Of a DNA stretch of 64,000 bases, positions 23,151 to 33,619 are shown one piece after another; position 1 is the stretch's first letter; each line of letters opens with the position of its first letter. The position numbers and the translations under genes are program-made. The stretch is from Diadophis punctatus similis. Its lineage: Eukaryota > Chordata > Lepidosauria > Squamata > Dipsadidae. The notes beneath the pieces are model-generated. The model saw only the letters and a list, made by a program, of their open reading frames with translations. It was not told the origin of the DNA and did no database searches. The stretch lies in the NCBI GenBank assembly GCA_023053685.1, contig JALIGW010000002.1, positions 250,428,356-250,492,355 of the forward strand, in the 5' to 3' direction.

Positions 23151-24216
23151 ATGCAACCCACTCTTTATTCAACACAGACTTTAACACCTGAAAAATTATT
23201 TGATGCTTTAAAAGTTATGAAGAATGAACTTATGGAATTTAACTCAAAAATTAATGAAATTAATGAAAAAATACAGGCTGTTTTAGAGGAGATGGTTACT
23301 CGACACCAGCAATTGAGGAATGATATGATATTTGTATTTAAAGGACTGGTAGGAAATATGGAAATTTTGGAGCAGGACGTGGAAGAAATTAAACAGTCTG
23401 TGATAACCTTGGCTGAAGATATAGATAAGATTCAAAATAATATTGAAAATTTTGAAGCTGAGGTGCTAATGATTCCATATAGAAGTATGGAGTTTGCTTT
23501 AAGATTAAGAGGTGTAAAAGAGAAAAAACAAGAAGATCTAAAAGAAAGGATGGTGGAGGCATTTGTGTATACACTAGGAATGACAAAAGAGGAATTGGTT
23601 ATGCACATTGATAAAATATAGCGTGTCAATTCTTGGATTGCTAAACAAAAACATCTGCCAAGAGATATCGTAATATATTTTACTACAAGGGCATTACGTA
23701 ATGAAATTCTACAGGCGACTTTCAAGAATAAGTTTCAGGTAGATGGACAGGAAGTAATGACATTGAAAGAAATTCCTCCTAAAATGTTGAGAGCCAGAAA
23801 GGATTATGCCTTTCTGGTTGAAGAACTGAAAAAACAGCAAGTACAGTATAGATGGGAGGCTCCAACTGGGATAGTGGTGAGACACCTGGAAAAGAGATAT
23901 CGGCTCAATACGATATTGAAAGCTACTGATTTTTATGTAAAAGTGTTAAAGGCCGACATATCCAAAATTCCAGAAGGAAGAAGGAAGGAAGGAAGCAATA
24001 GAAGATGAGAGAGGAGAGTCATCGATAGTTGTTCAAATGGAAGGAGCTTTGATGAGTCAAGGTGATTTACAGAACCAGAGAGATGTTCATAATGTGGAAG
24101 AGGAGACAGAAGATCAGAGTCAGACTAGAGCAGAGCTGACAATTCAAAAAATTACCAAGCCACAAAGGGCTGCAAGAGTCAGATCTAAAGTTCGACCGAG
24201 AAGAAGGAACGATTAG
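23151..24216 (+). pseudogene. L1 ORF1p-like RNA-binding protein (two lesions)
   Basis: Starts at ATG 23151. An N-terminal heptad-rich part (about residues 15-105) suggests a coiled coil. An RRM-like core follows (ALRLRGVKEKKQEDLKERM, RVNSWIAKQKHLPRDIVIYF), then the C-terminal domain with ARKDYAFLVEELKKQQ and a basic tail ending RPRRRND. One in-frame TAG (23619) replaces the Tyr expected before RVNS, and a frameshift lies in the GGAAG-rich stretch near 23990. The family packages L1 RNA and acts as a nucleic-acid chaperone. Confidence 0.8.
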
Positions 24217-24275
24217 AATTTGGTCTTAGCATGAGAAGTTATAGGCCAGATGGAGAGACGAATGAAAATTGATAG

Positions 24276-24750
24276 TGTTAATGTATTAGCAGAGTATTCC
24301 TTGTGTTACCAAGGTTGTGCATACAGAAACGTTTAGATTGAGATCAGTTGTGAATAAGTACTCAGCCACACACAGATACACTAACTTGAATTAAACGTTT
24401 ACTTTAAGAAATAGCATTTTCCTATAAACAGTCCAAAGTCATACACTTAATAGTCATAATGACAATCCAAGTATTATCCAGTACAAGTACATTTTAGCTA
24501 TAATACATAACTACAACACAGAGAGAAATGCAGAGCATACATACTCTAGGCCTTGCTCTAATGAGAAGCAGAGAACACACTAAGTAGTAGAGACCAAAGA
24601 CAAACAGAGAGGGACTCCCATAGAAATAAGCTGTGAACTCTAGCTCCCTCTTGTGGCAGTCTGCAACACCTAAGCTAAACAGACTTATAGCTGTTAAAAG
24701 CTAGACATATATTGTTCTATCCAATATTAGTTATGGTCAGAGACCTAACA
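24276..24750 (-). repeat. Copia 3' LTR (left copy)
   Basis: 475 bp, TGTTAATG to ACCTAACA. On the minus strand this is the 3' LTR. The adjacent bases 24751-24762 read AAAGAGGAGAA on the minus strand and would serve as the polypurine tract. Confidence 0.92.
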
Positions 24751-24783
24751 TTCTCCTCTTTGGGTAGATCAATATATAATACC

Positions 24784-27700
24784 TTACATCTTTAAACCAT
24801 AGTTTTCACAACACTCTTTGTGTTTAATTGCACCTTGCGCTTTAGTGAAATGATCTGCAATATTCTGTTCAGTCATGCAGTATTCCAACTTAACCATTTT
24901 ATTTTGAACACATTGTCTAACATTCAGATATCTCAAATCAGTATGTTTCGACCTTGTTTTCACAGCTAAACTATTAGCCATACTAATGGCAGATTGATTG
25001 TCTTCATACACAATAAATGGCTCCTGTACAGTAATTCCTATATCCTTTAACAATTGTTTATAATATACCAATTCTGTACACATTAATGATAAACTCGAGA
25101 ATTCTGCTTCCATAGTGGATAAACTAATATGTTGTTGCCTAATAGATTTCCACCCTATTAAAGCATTACCCAACATTACCACTATACCTGATGTTGATTT
25201 GCGAGTCATTGCATCAGTAGCAAAACTTGCATCAGCATATGCAGTTAACACTAATTCATTTCTCGGTTCTAAATATAAAGAATAATGTATTGTGTGCTTT
25301 AGGTATCTTAGTATTCGTTTAGCTGCTTGCCAATGCCTTTCATTTGGTTCAGCATTATATCTAGCCAGTTGATTTACGCTATAAGATATATCTGGTCTAG
25401 ACCAATTACTCAAATATGAGAGACTACCAATTAGAGACTGATATATCTCCTTATCAAACACAGGACATTTAGTATCACTATTTGTAAATCCCTGATCCAT
25501 TGGTGTCTTAGCAGTTTTACAATTCTCCAGGTTATATCTTTTTAACAATTGGCTAATCTTCTTAGCTTGCGAAATTTTGAATCCTCTATTTGTCTTCATT
25601 ATATCAAGACCCAAATAATGTTTAATTTCTCCTAAATTTCTAATCTTGAACTTTCTTTGTAATTCAGAAACAATATCATTTGCTTCTTGTTCAGTCTTTG
25701 TTATAATCGCTATATCATCTGTAAATAATAGCAACAGAGAAATCAAACCATCTTTCTCTCTCCTAAATAAACAAGGATCAGCTATACCAGCTTTAAAATC
25801 CATGGAAACTAATTCTTTTACAATGCATTTATTCCATTCATAACCTGATTGCTTTAAACCATAAAGACTTTTCTTTAATTTCCAATAATCATTTTTTCCA
25901 TCACCTTTTAAACCTAATGGCTTTCTCATATAAATGGTATGTTGTAATGGTGCATGTAGATATGCAGTTTCGACATCTACATGATTAATTATGCATTTAT
26001 TTTTAGCTGCCCAAACTAATGCTCCTCTCAATGTATTTGCTCTCAGACTAGGTGCAAATACCTCATCATAATCCTTATCTGATTGAGCAAATCCCTGAGC
26101 AACTAATCTTGCTTTATGGGTAACAGTGCCATCCACACCAGTCTTTAATTTATACACCCATCTGCAACCTATTGCACGCTCACCTGGTGGTAACCTTACA
26201 TCTTCATATACCTCAAGATCCTTTAAAGATTTCAATTCCTTATTCATAGCTTCCTGCCAAGCTACCTGTTCCTTTGTTGGATACAGCTTAAGTTCATTAT
26301 AATTAGACGGTTCCACATTAATCTGGCATACAATACTTGCCTGATATCTATCAGGTGGACGTCTCTCCCTAGTTGACCTCCTAGGCAATTTAGTACAAGT
26401 TGTTGGAATTTCCTCTTCCTTTTCCTCCCCTATCGAAGTATCTTCTACATCATCCATAGATGGTTCCTCTATTGAGGATTCTTTCACTATCCTATCATCA
26501 GTACTTTTCTTATCAGAATCATCAGGAAACAATGGATCCTCAACAACGATACTATCTTGTTCCTTGTATTCCTGTTCCAGTTTACTCCATCCAACATGCT
26601 CAAGGAATTTAGCACTTGCACTACAATATACTCTAGTAGTACCTGGCTCCCAGAATCTAAATGATCTATGATTAGATTCATACCCTACAAAACATAATTT
26701 CCGTGCTCTGTGTTGTCCCTTTCGCCTTACTTGTGTGGGAATATGCACCCATGCTGGTGCACCAAATGTATGCAAATAACTAAGATTTGGTTTCCTACCA
26801 TACCAATGGGTAAATGGCAATTCACCAGTTGTTGCATTCACTACATTGTTCAAAACATGGTTAGCACACATTATAGCTTCACCCCAGAGCCTCTCTGGTA
26901 AACCAGAATCTGAAATCATGGTTCTAGACATAGCCTGTAATGTCTGACCTCTACGTTCAATATGCGCATTATGTTGTGGCCGAAAAGGAGCAGAACGCTT
27001 ATGTTCAATACCAGCTCTCTTTAGCATATCTTCAAATCTCTTATTGGTAAACTCAGTACCATTATCTGTTACTAAACTAACCAGTTTCTTTTTCATTTTT
27101 CGTTCAACAAACCTTAACCAGTTTACAAAATGCTGATATGTTTCTGTTTTTGTTTTCATCAGATAACAGAAACCATATCTAGAAAAATGATCAACTATGC
27201 TCAATATATAACAGGCTCCACCTAAACTGGGTTTCTTAGGGCCAATGAGATCAGCAAATACAACCTCTAATGGTTCCTTGGTTTTAAATCCATTTAACCT
27301 GTTTGCAGGAATTACCTTGCTCTTTTCCTGATTGCAAGCATTACAATTTAAATATCTTGCACAAGGTTTTAATTTTATACCATTAGATAACTCAACAGTT
27401 TTCTTTAAAATTTTGAAATTTAAATGTCCCATACGTCTATGGAGCAAATGAATACATTCGTCATGAGGCTTTCTATTTTCATAAACTGAATTGGCCTTAT
27501 TTAATGGACTATCATGGATAATGTATAAGCCATCATGCAATCTTGCAGTAACTCTTTTACCTTGTTTTTCAATTAAACATTTATCTCCCTGAAAGGTTAC
27601 CACAAACCCTGCTTTTACCAATTCTCTGACAGATAGTAAGTTATATATAAGATTAGGTACATATAACATTGGTAAACTTTCATTAATACATGAACAATAT

Positions 27701-28641
27701 GCATTACCTTCTCCAGATACTCTCAATTTCCAGCCATTTGCTAATGATACATGCTGTTTACTTTCAGTCATATTAACAAATCTCTCTTTACTTTTAGTTA
27801 TACACTGAGATGCTCCACTGTCTATTATCCAGATATCATGGCTTACATTTTTATTTGTACTTGATATAGCTACACTAACATCATTATAAGCTCTCTGCAT
27901 ATTACTAGCATTCTGCCTTTTACCCATTTTACAGAATCTGGCTATATGACCCTTAGCCCCACAAGAATAACATTTCCTAACAATATAGGCAGTTGAAGAC
28001 CGTTTTTCTTCCTGTGGTGGTTTCTCTCTCAGCTGTTTTCTATCTTGCCTTCTTCTAGACTCTTCTAACAGTCTTCCTATTATGCCAGTCAATGTCAGTT
28101 CATCTCTGGTCAAAACTTCCAGTGAAGACACATAATCATCATAAGAGTCATCCAAAGAAGAAAGAATAATATAAACTTGATGCAACTCTGAAAAAATCAG
28201 TTCTTTTTCATGTAGCTCTTGTAATGTTCTCTTCATAAACTCCAAATGAGCTAACATGTCACCGCCTTTTAACAAACGTGCTCTGAACAGTTTACGTGTA
28301 AGATGTATGTGCGCACCAACACTATCTCGAACATAAAGTCTCTTTAAGGTACTCCAACACTTGGCAGCAGAATCTTCACCATGAATATGGACCAGTTGCT
28401 GATCACTCAGTGTCAGTCCAATAATACTAAGAGCCTTTTCATTATCCCGGTTAAAGGCAGCTATTTTCTTCTTATCTTCATCATTTGTTGGATCCCAAGC
28501 TGTTATATCAGGTGGATTATTAACCACAGTCCATAATCCTTCTTTACGCAAAAGTAAGCTGCACTTCATAGACCAGGAAACATAGTTAGTTCCATCTAAC
28601 CTGGTTATCAGGGATAAGCTAGTTGACTGTTCTTGTGCCAT
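24784..28641 (-). CDS. Ty1/copia Gag-Pol polyprotein (intact)
   Basis: About 1285 aa from ATG 28641 (MAQEQSTSLS); the frame is open 23 codons further without an ATG. Domain order is gag, CCHC zinc knuckle CYSCGAKGHIARFC (about 222), aspartic protease DSGASQCI (about 272), integrase zinc-binding HRRMGHLN..CNAC (about 404-433) and DDE core (TDNGTEF about 527, HIERRGQTLQ about 560), reverse transcriptase (GCRWVYK about 829, KARLVAQGF, DVETAYLHA, catalytic FTDDI about 976) and RNase H (YADASF about 1136, STMEAEF). Integrase before RT defines copia. No frameshift separates gag and pol. The RT box reads FTDD where YVDD is usual. It should be active if transcribed. Confidence 0.93.
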   Translation of the reverse strand: MAQEQSTSLSLITRLDGTNYVSWSMKCSLLLRKEGLWTVVNNPPDITAWDPTNDEDKKKIAAFNRDNEKALSIIGLTLSDQQLVHIHGEDSAAKCWSTLKRLYVRDSVGAHIHLTRKLFRARLLKGGDMLAHLEFMKRTLQELHEKELIFSELHQVYIILSSLDDSYDDYVSSLEVLTRDELTLTGIIGRLLEESRRRQDRKQLREKPPQEEKRSSTAYIVRKCYSCGAKGHIARFCKMGKRQNASNMQRAYNDVSVAISSTNKNVSHDIWIIDSGASQCITKSKERFVNMTESKQHVSLANGWKLRVSGEGNAYCSCINESLPMLYVPNLIYNLLSVRELVKAGFVVTFQGDKCLIEKQGKRVTARLHDGLYIIHDSPLNKANSVYENRKPHDECIHLLHRRMGHLNFKILKKTVELSNGIKLKPCARYLNCNACNQEKSKVIPANRLNGFKTKEPLEVVFADLIGPKKPSLGGACYILSIVDHFSRYGFCYLMKTKTETYQHFVNWLRFVERKMKKKLVSLVTDNGTEFTNKRFEDMLKRAGIEHKRSAPFRPQHNAHIERRGQTLQAMSRTMISDSGLPERLWGEAIMCANHVLNNVVNATTGELPFTHWYGRKPNLSYLHTFGAPAWVHIPTQVRRKGQHRARKLCFVGYESNHRSFRFWEPGTTRVYCSASAKFLEHVGWSKLEQEYKEQDSIVVEDPLFPDDSDKKSTDDRIVKESSIEEPSMDDVEDTSIGEEKEEEIPTTCTKLPRRSTRERRPPDRYQASIVCQINVEPSNYNELKLYPTKEQVAWQEAMNKELKSLKDLEVYEDVRLPPGERAIGCRWVYKLKTGVDGTVTHKARLVAQGFAQSDKDYDEVFAPSLRANTLRGALVWAAKNKCIINHVDVETAYLHAPLQHTIYMRKPLGLKGDGKNDYWKLKKSLYGLKQSGYEWNKCIVKELVSMDFKAGIADPCLFRREKDGLISLLLLFTDDIAIITKTEQEANDIVSELQRKFKIRNLGEIKHYLGLDIMKTNRGFKISQAKKISQLLKRYNLENCKTAKTPMDQGFTNSDTKCPVFDKEIYQSLIGSLSYLSNWSRPDISYSVNQLARYNAEPNERHWQAAKRILRYLKHTIHYSLYLEPRNELVLTAYADASFATDAMTRKSTSGIVVMLGNALIGWKSIRQQHISLSTMEAEFSSLSLMCTELVYYKQLLKDIGITVQEPFIVYEDNQSAISMANSLAVKTRSKHTDLRYLNVRQCVQNKMVKLEYCMTEQNIADHFTKAQGAIKHKECCENYGLKM

Positions 28642-28717
28642 TGTTAATTTAACAGTAAACCACAAGTTAGCTGTCTGAGTATGAAACTGAATATTCACAC
28701 TAACTCTCAATATCTCT

Positions 28718-28731
28718 CTGGGCCCATAACC
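28718..28731 (-). other. Copia primer-binding site, initiator tRNA-Met half type
   Basis: The plus strand reads CTGGGCCCATAACC two bases from the 5' LTR. This is the anticodon stem-loop sequence of eukaryotic initiator tRNA-Met, so the element RNA is complementary to an internal part of that tRNA. Drosophila copia is primed by a half-molecule in this way. Confidence 0.8.
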
Positions 28732-28733
28732 AG

Positions 28734-29208
28734 TGTTAATGTATTAGCAGAGTATTCCTTGTGTTACCAAGGTTGTGCATACAGAAACGTTTAGATTGAG
28801 ATCAGTTGTGAATAAGTACTCAGCCACACACAGATACACTAACTTGAATTAAACGTTTACTTTAAGAAATAGCATTTTCCTATAAACAGTCCAAAGTCAT
28901 ACACTTAATAGTCATAATGACAATCCAAGTATTATCCAGTACAAGTACATTTTAGCTATAATACATAACTACAACACAGAGAGAAATGCAGAGCATACAT
29001 ACTCTAGGCCTTGCTCTAATGAGAAGCAGAGAACACACTAAGTAGTAGAGACCAAAGACAAACAGAGAGGGACTCCCATAGAAATAAGCTGTGAACTCTA
29101 GCTCCCTCTTGTGGCAGTCTGCAACACCGAAGCTAAACAGACTTATAGCTGTTAAAAGCTAGACATATATTGTTCTATCCAATATTAGTTATGGTCAGAG
29201 ACCTAACA
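28734..29208 (-). repeat. Copia 5' LTR (right copy)
   Basis: 475 bp and almost identical to the left LTR. On the minus strand it would hold the promoter for the gag-pol transcript. Confidence 0.92.
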
Positions 29209-30039
29209 GATACTTTGCCATTTACTATTGAGGAAATGACGCTGATGGTTGTGTCTTTTCTTTGTCTTTCTATTTTCTTCTTTTTACTACTATATTTTAA
29301 AGATTATATAAATGAAAGACACATGAAGGATTGGTTTAAGAAAAAAAGGAAAGAAAAAAATCTTTTTTCTTTTTTCTTTTTTCATACGTTTAAAAGGTTT
29401 TGAGTTATATGGAATTAAAGATATAGAAATATTGTGAAATTAGTAATTTGATATATTGGAATGTTAGGTTATCAATAATGTGTTTGATTTTTAGATTATG
29501 CTTAAAGGGTTTTGAATTATAAGGGGTTAAAGATTTAGAGAAATATTGGAATTAACAATTTGTTAGTATATTTTAATTTTTATGTTTATCGAAGAGGTAT
29601 AGTGTCGGAAGAAGGAAGATCTATTCAGCATTGAGGAAATGATGTTGATGGTTGTGTAACTGAATGAAATGGTGAAAGAAAGATTTCTTCTTTCTCTTCT
29701 TTTTATTATTATATTTTAAAGATTATATAAATGAAAGATACATAGCGGAGTAAATTAACAGTCTGAGATATTGAAATGTTAATTGATTAATAATCTGTCT
29801 GATTTTTATATTATGCTTAAAAGGTTTTGAGCAACAAGGAGTTAAAGATTTAGAGAAATTTTGAAATTAAGAATTTGTTAGTATAATTTAATCTTATTTT
29901 TATTGAATATTACACCCTGTGCTTTCTCTGGGAAGTCGGGGGGGAGGGGGAGGGGGAGAAGGGGGAGAAAAAGAGAAAAATGTTTGTACTTTGTACTAAT
30001 AAAACTTTTTGAAATAAAAAAAAAGATTTTCAGTCCCAG

Positions 30040-32479
30040 AATTCTCCAGCCAGCATCTCTTGGGGATTGGAGCACTTAGACTATAGTTAGAGATCGTGGC
30101 TCCTCATATAAGGAGAAAATAAGAGAAGAGGAGGGCGTTCAAAGTTTATCTTTTCCAAACAGTTCCAGGAATTCAGTGCACCAAGCATGTCTGTTGAGAT
30201 TGTGTCAAGAATGAGACACCAAAGAATTCCAAGATCGTTTATTTCCCCAACACCATTCAAAAAGACAGGTTGCCATTTTTTTTTAGTAGCTCTCATTACA
30301 CCCAACAAGCAGAACCAGGCCAGGTGTGGAGAAACCAAAAGGCTCTTGGCCTGAGTCTTAAGTCCAAGTGATTTCAAATTTAAACATATGCAACATTTCT
30401 ATTTAAAATAGTAAAGATATATTTAATCAATTTTCCTTTTTTCTTTCCTTGGTGTCACATTTTAGTCTATCATCTTTATCATGTGTCATCACATCAAGCC
30501 TCTGAATCTCTCACAAGGCTATATAACAATATTAAGCAGAATTAAATGAAGCCAACCTAAGAGTCAGAGGGGATGGTCTACAGGGCGAGGTCAAAAGCCG
30601 TAAGTCCCCACTCAGACGAACGGTCCATTTCCTCAGAATCAAAAGTTGAAGCTGAGATTGAAAGGTGTATAAAGTATGTGTTGTTTGGAGGATACTAGAT
30701 CTTGAAAACTGCAGCCTTGAATTTGGGGCTGGAGCAGCAGGAACAGCTGAATGAATAGATTTTTGGGGGAGGAAGAAGGCCCAGTTTTGTGGTCACCAGC
30801 CGAGAGCCTGAGAGACGCTCATTTCCGGTCCTGCTTTAGGCACAAAGCCATCTCCTTAGACCTTGGCCTGTCGGGTCCTCTCAGGCCTTGGAAAGGGGAA
30901 ATCCACTTTCAAAAAACCTTGCCAAGGAAACTGCAGGGAAATGGAAGTGCAGGATAACGCCCCAAAGCCTACTTTTGCAACTGAGCGAACCTTGAAGAGT
31001 GAAGCCTGACCTACTTAGCTTCTCAAGATTAGGGAGGTGTTGTGCCATAAATATTTATGAAGTTTTTGTTTGTGTGCACAGCCGCTAAATGATTTCCACC
31101 TTCATCTTATTAATAGAATAATGGAACATGGAACAAAAACTAGAACCATCCATTCTCCTTAGTGAGCCTAAATCTAACGAGAGGGATGAGTTGCTCTGAG
31201 CAGCCTGTAGGGCACGAGTTTGCAGAAAGCTGATGTATAGCTTTTGCACTTTCTTAGGGGTGACTCAGTGGAGATCATCCCTAACCTCTCTACATACCAA
31301 TACTTTATGATTGATTTTCTGTGGCTCCCAAGGATTCAGGACCCAGGAGGTTCAGTGGGTCAGAGGCTCAAAAGGAGCCAGCTTCATTCGTGCTGCCCAG
31401 AGATGCTTCCAAGCACCCCCATGCTAAATGCCTTGTGTGTCTGGAACTGCATACACAGAAGTCTCCATTAGGTCAAAGGGAGAAAGTCACATACCCAGCA
31501 GGGCTAGAAAAGGGGGGCTTAGGAAGAGGAGATGACGGACTGTATATGGTAAGAGAAATGTTTCCAAAAGGCATTTCAAAGGGTTGGAAAAAATGTTGGT
31601 AATACAGATGTGCATACAAAAATGTATCAAAGTTGCCTCACACTTTGTTTGATACCCATTCCTTTTTTTAATTCAAAACTTTAATAAATTATACAAGAGA
31701 AACAAAAACAAGTGATAGAGAAGCAGGAAATGAATGGAAAAAAGAAAAAATCTTATAATTGCACCTTCCGCCCTTTTCTCTGTTGTGAAATTGTCATTAC
31801 ACATTCTTACCGTATATGGAAATTATCTCTGCTCAGTTGACCAGAATAAAAATTTCCTTGGAAACGGATCCTGGCCTGAAGTCCATTCCTCAGAGAAATC
31901 CAGTCCAGCATTTCCCTTCCATGTTACTCATATGTGTGCAGAGGAACGGGGAGATTTTCTCAATGCACAGGTATCAAGCAGTAACCAGACCCTCATGGTT
32001 GAGTCCCACTTAAAGACTCCTTGGGCCAGGTGGGATTCCAGGGAATGAGAGAGGACCAACAGTGTTTTAACCAAGGTCTCTTTGGAGTGGCCCTCAATGC
32101 CTGATGATTAAAAGGATTAATGATTGCAGGTTTCTTGACTGCAACACACATACTGTCATTTCCTTCTTCAAGGTGTGTTTCTCTCTCACACACACACTCA
32201 CTCACACACACCTGCAGACATCATAAACATCTCAGTGAGAGCAACCTGACTACTCCCTGGCAGTCAATAGGGAGGAAGAGAGAGAATGACCTGCTGCCAT
32301 GTAATCAGTGAAAACATCTTCCAAACGCCTTGGTGGAGCCTGGAAAAGAGTGTTTTTCCACCTCCTGTCGCTAGATGGTGATCAGGCAACATCTGTCTCT
32401 AAAAAGCCACCCACACTTTAGTGCCATCCCTGCTTGAGCTTAAAAAAAGAGTTTTAAACCATTGAGTACTGCATTGCTA
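30040..32479. other. Non-coding flank of unit B
   Basis: Colinear with 7020-12254 of unit A without the L2 insertion (empty site between 31427 and 31428). No conserved coding frame. A short CT/CA run lies at 32182-32213. Confidence 0.6.
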
Positions 32480-32599
32480 GAAAGGATGGGAGGAGGGGAG
32501 AAACGCAGAGCAACTTCCTCTTCCGGAAGGCTCATTGGAGGAAGGTGGTGTGCAGAGCGGCTTTTCTGCTCTTCCCGGGATCGAAGCAGCAGCTGGAAG
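32480..32599 (+). other. Candidate 5' exon of the unit C finger gene
   Basis: Copy of 12255-12389 with the CTTCCGGAAG motif and an intact GTGAGT donor at 32600. Confidence 0.45.
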
Positions 32600-33072
32600 G
32601 TGAGTTAAGGGCAGGTGGGAGGAGAGTCCGGGAGAAAGTAGGACCGTTTGCTTTCCTCCACGGCCTGGAAGCAGAGAAGCAACTGGGCTGAAGCATGTCA
32701 GCTGCTCCTTCTACAGGTTCCTCCCCTCCCTAGATTTAAGCCCACTGGTGCTGCACGCTGTGAAACTGATGGCTGCAATTTTCTGCTGGTGGGAAGCTTT
32801 AAAAAGTCTCTCTTAAATTAAGGTTGATTCTTTGGGAATGGTCACATTCTGTGGTTTTGGTCACATGCCTAACCCACAGGCTAGTGGTTTCCTGTCAAAG
32901 TTTCCATGGCCTCAGAAGCCTGTGGAGGCCTGCCTCGCCATCTCAATATATGAGCAATCATCAAACTCATCAGATTCCTGATTAACATTTGTGCAGAAAG
33001 TTTGACTGTAACCATTTTGAGATATTTTTCAGGCTTGAAATTCATGGGTTTTCTCTATATTATAGGTGTGTG

Positions 33073-33423
33073 TAGGGTGAGTTTGATTTAAATCGAGTTG
33101 ATTTTTATCAACTCGATATAAATCATAATTTTTAAGAGCATCTGTCACCTCTGTCCCGCAGCAGCTCTGACCTGCTGTTGACTCACCGACAGTCCCAATA
33201 TTGCAGAACATACAGCCTTATTGTATATAACTCAGCTCCATTTTATGCTGAATAAACTACATTATTAATGTATCTTAAATAGAAAACTATCTTTAGATAG
33301 ATTTTCACTCCAAAAGCATTTTATTGAAATAGATTTGATAAAAATCAAAACAATCTAATCTAAATTTTTTAAAATCCGATTTTTTGATATATATTTTTTT
33401 AAATCGATTTTTATCCACCCTGG
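33073..33423. mobile_element. hAT-like MITE, AT-rich, copy 2
   Basis: Same element as 12841-13193, here with GGTGTGTG on both sides (33065-33072 and 33424-33431). Confidence 0.85.
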
Positions 33424-33499
33424 GGTGTGTGTATTTTTATTTTTCTCCTTATGTACATATTTGCAGACGTATAATCTCTCCCCAGGACTTCCAGATATA

Positions 33500-33594
33500 C
33501 AGTCATGTGAAAAAGAAAGTACACTCTCCTTGACTTCAGTCTTTTTCTAATTGGACTGTCATGAATCTTAACATTTAACATCCTAACCGAAGCC
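33500..33594 (-). mobile_element. Tc1-like transposon, left end (B/C boundary)
   Basis: TA then CAGTCATGTGAAAAAGAAAG, and the transposase remnant HDSPIRKRLK on the minus strand. The flanking duplication TGTAGAGTCTGAGATATAAC follows at 33595. Confidence 0.75.
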
Positions 33595-33619
33595 TGTAGA
33601 GTCTGAGATATAACTCTTT

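Larger units (their letters stand above)
24276..29208 (-). mobile_element. Ty1/copia LTR retrotransposon, nearly intact
   Basis: 4933 bp on the minus strand inside the HAL1-like element. The two 475-bp LTRs differ at only one base that I can find (T near 24671, G near 29129). Flanking pentamers are GATAG and GATAC. It carries a single uninterrupted gag-pol frame, a primer-binding site and a purine tract. LTR identity and an open frame argue for a very recent insertion. Confidence 0.93.
22369..30023 (+). mobile_element. ORF1-only L1 (HAL1-like), with nested copia
   Basis: Flanked by a perfect 16-bp duplication AGATTTTCAGTCCCAG (22353-22368 and 30024-30039); units A and C have the single site. 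It has a GC-rich 5' region (22369-23150), a full-length ORF1 (23151-24216), an AT-rich 3' region (29214 onward) with an internal duplication of about 400 bp, and an A-rich tail near 30010. No reverse-transcriptase frame is present. Without the copia insert it is about 2.7 kb. Intact ends with no ORF2 match the HAL1 type known from mammals. Confidence 0.75.
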
